Below are positions 1 to 6,732 of a DNA stretch of 6,889 nt, piece by piece; position 1 is the first letter of the stretch; each line of letters starts with the position of its first letter. The stretch is from Endomicrobiia bacterium (lineage in GTDB: Bacteria > Elusimicrobiota > Endomicrobiia > Endomicrobiales > Endomicrobiaceae): contig BNVZ01000069.1 in NCBI GenBank assembly GCA_025998475.1, positions 1 through 6,889 of the forward strand. Direction: 5' to 3'. A program made the translations under genes and the position numbers. Below the pieces are notes generated by a model. It worked only from the letters and a program-made list of their open reading frames with translations, was not told where the DNA came from and ran no database searches.

Positions 1-140
1 GAGTATACTTCTATTTTGCTTGCATCGGTCGGAGGAGGATACTCGGCACTCGTATATTTAACACTGCTGATTGTCGCTGCAGCACAGCCTGCGACAAAAA
101 AAAGAGAAAGACAAAACAAAAAACTTACAATTTTTTTCAT
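1..140 (-). CDS. Small lipoprotein, tandem copy 1 (3' part beyond the window edge)
   Basis: Only the first 46 codons are inside the window; the gene runs off the left edge. The protein starts MKKIVSFLFCLSLFFVAGC, a lipoprotein signal peptide with lipobox V-A-G-C, so Cys19 should be lipidated and the protein anchored in a membrane. The start is ATG at 140-138, preceded by a GGTGGG ribosome-binding sequence identical to that of copy 2 at 325-666. The two proteins match through the signal peptide and onward to DASKIEVYS. They differ by a two-residue insertion after the Cys (AAAT against VT), one extra proline (PPP against PP) and a few substitutions. All length changes are whole codons, which suggests that both copies were kept under selection. 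No function is known. What is seen is the duplication and the lipobox; the envelope location is inferred. Confidence 0.8.
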   Translation of the reverse strand, partial: MKKIVSFLFCLSLFFVAGCAAATISSVKYTSAEYPPPTDASKIEVY

Positions 141-161
141 TTTTCACCCACCAAAATAATT

Positions 162-266
162 TTATTTTATCATACTGCCAGAACCACCAATTGCACTGGC
201 TTTTGTGTGAACACATTCTAGAATCATTTCATATTTTTGGCCACTTTTGCCGTCTTTTCTATCTTT
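162..266 (-). pseudogene. Coding-like remnant upstream of lipoprotein copy 1
   Basis: An open minus-strand stretch of 34 codons ends at TAA 162-164 and is closed upstream by TAA at 267-269. It contains KYEMILECVHTKASAIGG and has no good start or ribosome-binding site. A second frame over the same bases reads WWFWQYDKIK, which resembles WFYDDGSIK in the remnant upstream of copy 2 (732-857). Both remnants sit just upstream of a lipoprotein copy, so the duplicated unit may once have included the end of a preceding gene. I do not recognise the family. Short AT-rich stretches can look coding by chance, so confidence is low. Confidence 0.25.
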
Positions 267-324
267 TTAACTTTTGACAATTTAAAAAAGCCCCAACCGA
301 TATATAAAAGGTGTGTGTTGTTTC

Positions 325-666
325 TCATTTAAATTTTATTGCTACGCATCTAACTCCTTTTGTATTAGCAGAGGAATCTCTATAGGATGTCATGGAGCCA
401 ATCTTATGAGGTCCTGGCACAATTATCGCATCAGCTCCTAATCTTGCGGCTTCTGTTTTTATTGCCTCCAATTCTCTTCCTGATGACAATGTAATTTCTG
501 CAAGTTCTATATACTCTTTTTTGGGAGTGGTCGTTGAGTATACTTCTATTTTGCTTGCATCGGTCGGAGGATACTCGGCACTCACGTATCTGACGCTACT
601 GATTGTTACACATCCTGCGACAAAAAAAAGAGAAAGACAAAACAAAAAACTTACAATTTTTTTCAT
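325..666 (-). CDS. Small lipoprotein, tandem copy 2
   Basis: A complete 113-residue lipoprotein. The signal peptide covers residues 1-18 with lipobox V16-A-G-C19, so the mature chain should be a lipidated envelope protein of about 95 residues. The mature part has a short Thr/Ser-rich stretch, then EVYSTTTPKKEYIELAEI (41-58) and a helix ending in EAARLGADAII (72-82). The last pattern recalls small bacterial lipoproteins of the DUF4156/RcsF or YbjQ-like type, in which a variable strand precedes LGADA(I/V)I. That family assignment is inferred from the pattern only. ATG at 666-664 follows GGTGGGTG at a fitting distance; the stop is TGA at 325-327. Copy 1 lies directly downstream at 1-140 with nearly the same signal peptide and leader. 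Cys106 is a second cysteine. No partner gene is visible. Confidence 0.85.
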   Translation of the reverse strand: MKKIVSFLFCLSLFFVAGCVTISSVRYVSAEYPPTDASKIEVYSTTTPKKEYIELAEITLSSGRELEAIKTEAARLGADAIIVPGPHKIGSMTSYRDSSANTKGVRCVAIKFK

Positions 667-731
667 TTTTCACCCACCAAAATATTTTTATTTTTCCTGC
701 AATATTACCAAAACTATCATTTGCCTATTTT

Positions 732-857
732 TTAATTAGCAACATTAACTTTAATGCTGCCATCATCATAGAACCACTTTGTGTTTTTGTCTTCTACCTC
801 CTTATATTCTATACCTATCAACATTTCCACTTTTTCTACCCCCACTTCTTTCTTTTT
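732..857 (-). pseudogene. Remnant of a gene end, MORN-like WFYDDGSIK motif
   Basis: A 41-codon open stretch ends at TAA 732-734. It includes VEMLIGIEYKEVEDKNTKWF followed by YDDGSIKVNVAN. The same frame continues upstream past one TAA (858-860) through another 22 codons (KNYRRQIKDTQRTYEKIR) to a TAA near 930-932, overlapping the end of the Sel1 gene. Residues W-F-Y-D-D-G-S-I-K resemble one MORN-type repeat (WYYENGKIK in YwqK-like proteins). The bases for KNTKWF (769-789) are repeated exactly, and in the same reading frame, at the end of purA (1877-1897). An internal ATG at 824-822 could begin a 30-residue peptide but lacks a clear ribosome-binding site. I read this as a decayed gene end. The MORN link is only a motif impression. 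Confidence 0.4.
769..789 (-). repeat. 21-base direct repeat, copy in the pseudogene
   Basis: This is an exact partner of 1877-1897. Here the frame continues past KNTKWF into YDDGSIKVNVAN, while in purA it stops after the F. Confidence 0.75.
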
Positions 858-913
858 TTATCTTATTTTTTCATACGTTCGCTGTGTGTCCTTTATCTGC
901 CTGCGATAGTTTT

Positions 914-1729
914 TTAATTTTTTGTATTTTTAACACGTTTTTGTAATTTCGTATTGATAAGTAAAGGTATTCTATGGATCTTAGCATCGCCGGAACAATC
1001 CCCATCTTTCCCGATTCCTTCGCCATTGTAACACATCCATTTTAGCCTATAGTGAGCCTCGGCATGCCCTTGTTCCGATGATTTTAGATACCATTTCATA
1101 GCCTCTTTATAATCTTTTGCGACACCTTCGCCATTGTAACACATCATCCCTGTATAATACTGAGCATTGGCATCTCCTTGTTCTGCTGCTTTTTTATACC
1201 AGCTAAACGCTTGTCTATAGTCTCTTGCAACACCTTCGCCAAAATAATACATCTTTCCCAGATTGTACTGAGCCTTAGCATTCCCCTGTTCCGCTGACTT
1301 TGCAAACCAGCTAAACGCTTTTCTGTAATTTTTCTCGACTCCTTTATTATCGCTGCTATACATACATCCCACTTCGCACTGGGCTTGTGCATGTCCTTTT
1401 TCTGCCGATTTTTTATACCATTTAAATGCTTCTTTACAATCTCCCGTGACACTTCTGCCAAAATAATACATCTCTCCCAGATTATATTGAGCATTAGCGT
1501 TTCCTTGTTTTGCTGACTTTTCAAACCAGCAAAATGCGCTTTTTTTGTCGCTTTGCTCTACTCCATCCCCTTCCCTATACATCACCCCTATATCACACTG
1601 AGAATAGGCATTCCCTTGTCTTGCTGATGCTCTAACTTGCATAAAGGATGGACTGTAAGTTTGACAACCTGTAATACAAGCACAAAGTAGAACTAAAGCT
1701 AAAAATGTTGGTACTATGAGCTTTCTCAT
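914..1729 (-). CDS. Sel1-repeat (TPR-like) lipoprotein
   Basis: This encodes 271 residues. An N-terminal signal peptide (1-21) ends in I-T-G-C, so Cys22 is the likely lipidation site. From about residue 38 there are five full Sel1 repeats of about 36 residues, at about 38-74, 75-110, 111-147, 148-183 and 184-219. Each follows the pattern A-x-x-QG-(N/D)-A-x-AQ-x-x-x-G-x-MY-x-G-x-GV-x-x-(D/N)-x-x-x-A-x-x-W-(F/Y)-x-x-(S/A)-A. A sixth repeat begins at 220 and breaks off near 242; the last 30 residues (from GDCSGDAKIH) are basic and not Sel1-like, which suggests a truncated or frameshifted end. Sel1 repeats form alpha-solenoids that bind other proteins, so an envelope scaffold role is likely, but the partner is unknown. 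The start ATG 1729-1727 is preceded by a G-rich tract (see 1733-1744). It lies 146 bases downstream of purA. Confidence 0.85.
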   Translation of the reverse strand: MRKLIVPTFLALVLLCACITGCQTYSPSFMQVRASARQGNAYSQCDIGVMYREGDGVEQSDKKSAFCWFEKSAKQGNANAQYNLGEMYYFGRSVTGDCKEAFKWYKKSAEKGHAQAQCEVGCMYSSDNKGVEKNYRKAFSWFAKSAEQGNAKAQYNLGKMYYFGEGVARDYRQAFSWYKKAAEQGDANAQYYTGMMCYNGEGVAKDYKEAMKWYLKSSEQGHAEAHYRLKWMCYNGEGIGKDGDCSGDAKIHRIPLLINTKLQKRVKNTKN

Positions 1730-1732
1730 TTA

Positions 1733-1744
1733 CCCCCCCCTCCC
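1733..1744 (-). promoter_or_regulatory. Poly-G ribosome-binding region of the Sel1 lipoprotein
   Basis: On the minus strand the leader reads GGGAGGGGGGGGTAAATG, with eight Gs in a row (1733-1740) between the GGGAGG Shine-Dalgarno-like core and the start codon. Replication slippage in the G tract would change the spacing between that core and ATG. This is the arrangement used for translational phase variation in other bacteria; that it works so here is inference. The same ten bases, G8 followed by TA, recur at 5031-5040. Confidence 0.5.
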
Positions 1745-1875
1745 AAAAAAATTTCATGTTCACAACAACCTAAACATTTTTTGATTTTTTGCCAAGCAAA
1801 ACCCAGCGATATCTACTAAAGAATGTAAATAAGCAAAGATTTGACGATGCAAAATTTTAGAAGACAAAGCTCCAA

Positions 1876-3311
<1,436 letters not shown>

Positions 3312-3315
3312 AAAG

Positions 3316-3388
3316 TGAGCCCGGTGCGACTTGAACGCACGACACCCTCATTAAAAGTGAGGTGCTCTACCAGCTGAGCTACGGGCTC
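3316..3388 (-). tRNA. tRNA-Lys (UUU)
   Basis: This is a 73-base cloverleaf on the minus strand. The acceptor stem is GAGCCCG/CGGGCTC, the D-arm has TAGCTCAGCTGGTAGAGCA, the anticodon stem CCTCA/TGAGG encloses loop CTTTTAA (anticodon TTT), and the T loop is TTCAAGT. The discriminator is A; CCA is not encoded. It is the first gene after the promoter at 3448-3476. Confidence 0.95.
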
Positions 3389-3447
3389 CTTGATTTGAAA
3401 TAAGTCGTTATTAGAAACTGACAACACAAATTACCAACAACGTGTGG

Positions 3448-3476
3448 ATGGTAGCATAAATTCTTTTTCTTGTCAA
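3448..3476 (-). promoter_or_regulatory. Sigma-70 type promoter for the tRNA-Lys/tRNA-Glu (and probably purA) unit
   Basis: The minus strand has a perfect -35 box TTGACA (3476-3471), a 17-base spacer and a -10 box TACCAT (3453-3448, four of six consensus bases). Transcription would start near 3441, about 50 bases before tRNA-Lys. No other promoter is evident between the tRNAs and purA, so readthrough into purA is likely but inferred. Confidence 0.65.
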
Positions 3477-3693
3477 ATTTTAATTTCGGTGCCTTTGATG
3501 AAAGAAGATGGTATTAATCAAATCGCCTTAAGTTGCACCACAGAAAATAAAAAGATATGTGGTTGTCCAGACTTGACACGAAATTCTAATTGTCTTTCGG
3601 GTTTACCTAAAAACCATGGGTTTTTAGGTAAACCCTATATACAACAATCTTGTCGATGCCACCATTTCACTTGGGTATTAATGACTTAACCCG
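3477..3693. other. Spacer between the tRNA promoter and the secretin gene
   Basis: The wider gene-free stretch is 3389-3693 and includes the promoter listed separately. Apart from the 37-base palindrome at 3599-3635, I see no gene, RNA or clear terminator with a T-tract here. A plus-strand open frame across 3444-3689 is Cys-rich but has no ribosome-binding site and overlaps both the promoter and the palindrome, so I do not call it. Confidence 0.5.
3599..3635. repeat. 37-base palindrome (17-bp stem, 3-base loop)
   Basis: The arms GGGTTTACCTAAAAACC (3599-3615) and their exact complement (3619-3635) flank ATG. The transcript of either strand would form a very stable hairpin. It lies 58 bases after the secretin stop codon and could protect or end that mRNA, but no T-run follows on either strand. 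It shares the core CTAAAAACC(C)ATG with the left end of the inverted-repeat element at 4419-4551. Confidence 0.9.
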
Positions 3694-4392
3694 TTAGATT
3701 AATTTTGGGGTAACGAAAATAAATATATCTGTTTTTCTTTCAACATCATGCGTAGAACCAAATAATGCCCCCAAAAAAGGAATATCACGCAAAAAAGGAA
3801 TGCCTGTTATTTTTTTTCCTTTGGTAGTTTCTTTAAGACCTGCCAATACAATCGTTTCGCCATCTCTTATTTGTAAATTTGAAGAGGCATAACTTTTTGT
3901 TATTAACGGATAGTCACGGAACCCGTTACTTTGGTCTATCCTTGAAAGTTCCGTGTTGATAATAATGTCAATTCTGTTGTCTCTTGTAATTGTCGGAGTA
4001 ACATCCATAATTATTCCATATTTTTTCCATTGCACGGCCGTACCGGCTACTCCTGAAGAGACAGGAAAAGGAAACTCGCCGCCAACCATAAAATTAGCGC
4101 TGGTGCCAGATTTTGTAACAAGTTTTGGTTTTGATAAAACTTTTGCCATGCCTTTTGTTTTTAACGCATTAAGCTTTACAAAAAAAGCTGTGCTCCTTGC
4201 CCAAGTTCCTGATTTAATAATCGCAGGAATATCACCTTCTTCAATCGATATAGACTCATTTGTTTCAATTCCTAAATCACTACCTTCGTTTTCATTTTTT
4301 TCGGTAATTTCTATAGCAATTTCAACCATTTGTTCAGATGAATATGCAAAAGTCGAAAAGAACAGAAGTAAAATAATAATTAATTTCTTCAT
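3694..4392 (-). CDS. Minimal secretin of the Tad/CpaC (type II/III/IV) family
   Basis: The protein has 232 residues. Residues 1-18 form a Sec signal peptide (MKKLIIILLLFFSTFAYS). The rest fits the C-terminal secretin domain that forms the gated outer-membrane channel in Tad pili and type II/III secretion. Visible motifs are VLSKPKLVTKSG (85-96), VGGEFPFPV (103-111) typical of CpaC/RcpA, YGIIMDVTPTI (125-135), LQIRDGETIVLAGL (173-186), IPFLRDIPFLGALFG (198-212) and the closing FVTPKLI (226-232). CpaC-type secretins are usually about twice as long, with N-terminal periplasmic domains; here only a short VEIAIEI strand (23-29) precedes the secretin domain. The frame is open back to 4500, but ATG 4392-4390 is preferred: it opens the signal peptide and has AAGGGG upstream, while the upstream codons come from the inverted-repeat element at 4419-4551. 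No other pilus or secretion genes are nearby. It may be a compact functional pore or a shortened, orphaned copy. Confidence 0.8.
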   Translation of the reverse strand: MKKLIIILLLFFSTFAYSSEQMVEIAIEITEKNENEGSDLGIETNESISIEEGDIPAIIKSGTWARSTAFFVKLNALKTKGMAKVLSKPKLVTKSGTSANFMVGGEFPFPVSSGVAGTAVQWKKYGIIMDVTPTITRDNRIDIIINTELSRIDQSNGFRDYPLITKSYASSNLQIRDGETIVLAGLKETTKGKKITGIPFLRDIPFLGALFGSTHDVERKTDIFIFVTPKLI

Positions 4393-4418
4393 TTTTTTGA
4401 ACCCCTTTTTTAATTCTA

Positions 4419-4551
4419 TGGATCTGTCTAAAAACCCATGATTTTGCAGATTTTCGCATTTACCATATGTACATCGTTGCAAAATAACATCGGGTACCAA
4501 AACGCAAAGACATGTTTACAGCAACTTGCTTTTAGTTTTTAGACAGACCCA
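4419..4551. mobile_element. 133-base element with 17-base terminal inverted repeats (MITE-like)
   Basis: The left end TGGATCTGTCTAAAAAC (4419-4435) and the complement of the right end TGGGTCTGTCTAAAAAC (4535-4551) differ at one base. An internal inverted pair, ATTTTGCA (4441-4448) and TGCAAAAT (4478-4485), adds further symmetry. The element is too short for a transposase and holds no convincing gene. Size and ends fit a non-autonomous transposon or the fused ends of a deleted IS. No clear target duplication is visible at the borders. It sits 26 bases upstream of the secretin start, so it forms most of that gene's leader. Confidence 0.65.
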
Positions 4552-4625
4552 ATCTTTATTTATTAATCTTTCTTATTTATTACCTCATATTGATCCTCCT
4601 CCATATGTACGTCATATAATTAAAA

Positions 4626-4959
4626 TTATTGTCTATAATTTTCAGCAGGAAATATATCACAATCTTCCTTGGCGTCTAATTCTTTTAATGTTCTAAATGA
4701 TTTTTTATGTCGCGGGTTTACAGAGCAGTGAGATATGTTGTCATCCTCATTACGACCGCTGTCATACCATGAATCACCAACACTCCATGGGCGACTGACT
4801 TGTTGTGTATGGTGTTTGATTAAAAAAATCCTTCATTAAAACATGCTCACCCAGTAGGCGTATTTATACCCAGGGTTTGGTTTAACGCTTTTAATTATTA
4901 CGTATTTTTTCCTTGAATGTCACAAAACAAATGGCTGCAACTGATTTAATCTTTTTCAT
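4626..4959 (-). pseudogene. Decayed gene for an unrecognised secreted-type protein
   Basis: A strong AGGAGG (4972-4967) lies seven bases before ATG 4959-4957, which begins MKKIKSVAAICFVTF, like the start of a signal peptide; that frame stops at 4891. A second frame, shifted relative to it, picks up KSVKPNPGYKYAYWVSMF (about 4892-4839), meets two adjacent stops (TAA TGA, 4838-4833) and then runs open for 68 codons to TAA 4626-4628. The last part includes PWSVGDSWYDSGRNEDDNIS and ends in IFPAENYRQ. The good ribosome-binding site, signal-like start and long coding-like tail, broken by one frameshift and two stops, argue for a recent pseudogene. I do not recognise the family. Two cysteines and many charged residues in the tail would suit an exported protein, which is speculation. 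Confidence 0.55.
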
Positions 4960-4973
4960 TTTCCTACCTCCTT

Positions 4974-5098
4974 TTACATTTGTGTCTGCGTTCCTCTGTT
5001 ACCGATGTGGCATATCATTGTAATACTCAGTACCCCCCCCACAGTAACTTACACATCTTTATGCTTACTTCCTTACTGTTTTTTTGACAGTATGACAT
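4974..5098 (-). pseudogene. Small reading frame interrupted at an eight-G tract
   Basis: From ATG 5098-5096 the frame reads MSYCQKNSKEVSIKMCKLLW and then enters the G8 tract (5033-5040), stopping at TGA 5029-5027 after 23 residues. With one extra G the frame would stay open for about 18 more codons (VLSITMICHIGNRGTQTQM) to TAA 4976-4974, just before the ribosome-binding site of the next remnant. An internal ATG gives MCKLLWGGVLSITMICHIG, a short hydrophobic, signal-like segment, with AAGGAAG upstream. It is either debris or a frame switched by slippage in the tract. No family is recognised. Confidence 0.35.
5031..5040 (-). repeat. G8-TA tract, second occurrence
   Basis: The minus strand reads GGGGGGGGTA, identical to the tract upstream of the Sel1 lipoprotein start (1731-1740). 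Here it falls inside a small reading frame rather than in a leader. Confidence 0.85.
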
Positions 5099-5213
5099 TT
5101 TGAATCACTAAAAGATGAGCAATGCCACGTTTTAGGAGGTTTTTGTATTTATCACGCTGAACTTGATAAGTCCATGATAATAGTGAGGTGACAAAAGTTC
5201 TGGGACAGACCCT
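5073..5213 (-). pseudogene. Reading-frame remnant beside a transposon-like end
   Basis: An open frame of 46 codons with no ATG near its beginning runs from just after TAG (5216-5214) to TAA 5073-5075. It includes FVTSLLSWTYQVQRDKYKNL and then LLKRGIAHLLVIQNVILS. The amphipathic, Lys/Arg-rich composition looks coding, but I do not recognise the family. The frame begins at GGGTCTGTCCC (5212-5202), which resembles the ends of the 133-base element (GGGTCTGTCTA). It may therefore be a scrap of a transposon or of a gene cut by one. Confidence 0.3.
5204..5212. mobile_element. Possible transposon end (GACAGACCC)
   Basis: The plus strand carries GACAGACCC, the same nine bases that close the right end of the inverted-repeat element (4542-4550). 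No matching opposite end was found to the right, and the inward sequences differ, so this may be the end of a related but different element. Evidence is limited to this short match. Confidence 0.3.
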
Positions 5214-5263
5214 CTATGTTATTTATTGCGCTTAATGGATTTCGTTATAGATTCAGCCTTTAA

Positions 5264-5284
5264 CTTTGTTCAGAAACAACAAAG
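5264..5284 (-). terminator. Weak hairpin after the purine permease
   Basis: CTTTGTT and AACAAAG form a 7-bp stem around a 7-base loop, 28 bases after the permease stop codon. The stem is AT-rich and only a short T-containing stretch follows on the minus strand, so a terminator role is tentative. Confidence 0.25.
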
Positions 5285-5312
5285 CATAGGTCATTATTTC
5301 CGTCATACTTAT

Positions 5313-6731
5313 CTACCCTCTACGCGCGATTACAATGAAATTAATTAAAAACAATACGGCCGTGCCTACCAAAATAGGATGAACTTCTTTTATTTTCCCT
5401 TGAAACAGTTTAATGATACAGTGAAATATAAATCCTGCTGCTATACCGTAGCTTATGTTAAATGCAAAAGCCATAATGCTTATTGTTAAAAATGCAGGAA
5501 CTGCCTGTTCATAATCTGTCCAATTTATTTTCATTATTGATGTCATCATGAGAACGCCTACAATAATCAATGCAGGCGCTGCAGCTTCAAGAGGCACTAT
5601 GCCAAAAAGCGATGTAAAAGGAAGGCAAAGCAAAAACATTATCGCAACAACAAAAGCAGTTAATCCTGTTCTTCCGCCGACAGATATTCCTGCCGCACTT
5701 TCAACGTAAGTTGTAACGCTGCTCGTGCCGAACAATCCGCTTAATGCAGATGCAATACCATCTGAGAATAAAGCTTTTTCAAATTTTGAATTGATTCCCC
5801 TCTCTTGTGTCAAACTTTTTTCACTATTTGTATCAAAAATACCGCTTACTCTCCCTGTTCCTATAAAAGCTCCTATAGCATCAAAAGTTACGGAAAGAAG
5901 CAAAGCAAGTATTGCACTTATTGCAAAAATAACTTTATTAAAATCAGAAAAAATTGAACCAATGCCAGCACTACCAAAAGCGGCAAAAACAACATCTTTT
6001 ATAGCCCCTATAGAGTGAAAGTCAAAAATCTTAATTTTTGAAATATCAACTATTCCCAACGGTATGCCTACAAGTATGGTTGCCACGATACCTATAAAAA
6101 TCGCGCATTTTACTTTTTTTACTACAAGCACAGCCATTATTGTCAGACCTATAAGACCAAGCAAAGCGTGAGGATTATTAAACGTTGACAAAGATGGTAT
6201 GGCTAAACTATTTGCAATTATATCGCCGTTTTCCAAAATACTATGGCTGCCTGCATATGAAAGAAATTTTAAAAAGGATGCACTTTTAAAACCTACATAC
6301 GCTATAAACAAACCGATACCGCCACTTATTGAATCTTTAAGAAAATCAGGAATTGCCTGAACAATTTTTTTTCTAAGTGGCGTCACGGTAATCAAAACAA
6401 TAAATAAACCGCAAATAGTTACAATTACAAGAGCTTCCTGCCAGGAAAATCCCATCTGTTTACATAACACAAAAGTAAAAAAAGCATTTGCGCCCATACC
6501 TGGAGCAAGAGCAAAAGGAACATTTGCATACAAAGCCATTATCATAGTTCCAAAAGCTGAAGCTAAAATCGTTGCCACAAAAATTCCGTCCCGCGACATA
6601 CCCGGATTTAAAGAAAGAATAGAAGGATTTACAAAAATAATGTACGCCATTGTGAAAAACGTAGCAAGACCAGCAAGAACTTCAATAAGAACTGTTGTAT
6701 TATTTTCTTTCAACTTAAAAAAATCTTTCAT
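5313..6731 (-). CDS. NCS2/AzgA-family purine permease (adenine/guanine/hypoxanthine)
   Basis: This is a 472-residue inner-membrane protein with many hydrophobic helices, the usual length for proton-coupled purine transporters such as PbuG/PbuO and AdeP/GhxP. The start MKDFFKLKENNTTVLIEVLAG followed by FFTMAYIIFVNPSIL (25-39) matches the family N-terminus, so nothing is missing. Family signatures are LAPGMGANAFF (75-85), DAIGAFIGTGRVSGIFD (284-300) with the substrate-contacting acidic region, and TSSVTTYVESAAGISVGGR (336-354) with Glu344. The family fixes the substrate class as purine bases but not the exact base, so no symbol is given. It supplies bases for salvage, in line with PurA elsewhere in the window. 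ATG 6731-6729 is preceded by AGAGG, which lies within the end of an IS-like remnant. No purine-riboswitch pattern is visible in the 158 upstream bases. Codon use and frame are intact throughout. Confidence 0.95.
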   Translation of the reverse strand: MKDFFKLKENNTTVLIEVLAGLATFFTMAYIIFVNPSILSLNPGMSRDGIFVATILASAFGTMIMALYANVPFALAPGMGANAFFTFVLCKQMGFSWQEALVIVTICGLFIVLITVTPLRKKIVQAIPDFLKDSISGGIGLFIAYVGFKSASFLKFLSYAGSHSILENGDIIANSLAIPSLSTFNNPHALLGLIGLTIMAVLVVKKVKCAIFIGIVATILVGIPLGIVDISKIKIFDFHSIGAIKDVVFAAFGSAGIGSIFSDFNKVIFAISAILALLLSVTFDAIGAFIGTGRVSGIFDTNSEKSLTQERGINSKFEKALFSDGIASALSGLFGTSSVTTYVESAAGISVGGRTGLTAFVVAIMFLLCLPFTSLFGIVPLEAAAPALIIVGVLMMTSIMKINWTDYEQAVPAFLTISIMAFAFNISYGIAAGFIFHCIIKLFQGKIKEVHPILVGTAVLFLINFIVIARRG

Positions 6732-6732
6732 T

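Noticed and set aside
1144..1524. Second minus-strand open frame within the Sel1 gene
   Set aside because: It is a shifted-frame shadow of the repeats; the long repeated structure makes such frames open.
1787..1801. Hairpin TTTTGC-CAA-GCAAAA after purA
   Set aside because: The stem is only six pairs and no T-run follows on the minus strand, so I do not call a terminator.
3444..3689. Plus-strand Cys-rich open frame of 81 codons
   Set aside because: It overlaps the tRNA promoter and the 37-base palindrome and has no ribosome-binding site or recognisable family.
3953..4441. Plus-strand open frame of 162 codons
   Set aside because: It lies opposite the secretin gene and reads as an antisense shadow.
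4393..4500. Upstream extension of the secretin by 36 codons
   Set aside because: These codons fall largely in the inverted-repeat element, and would place the signal peptide internally.
4584..4602. AGGAGG followed by ATG on the minus strand as a gene start
   Set aside because: The frame stops after two codons (ATG AGG TAA), so at most it is the leftover start of a lost gene.
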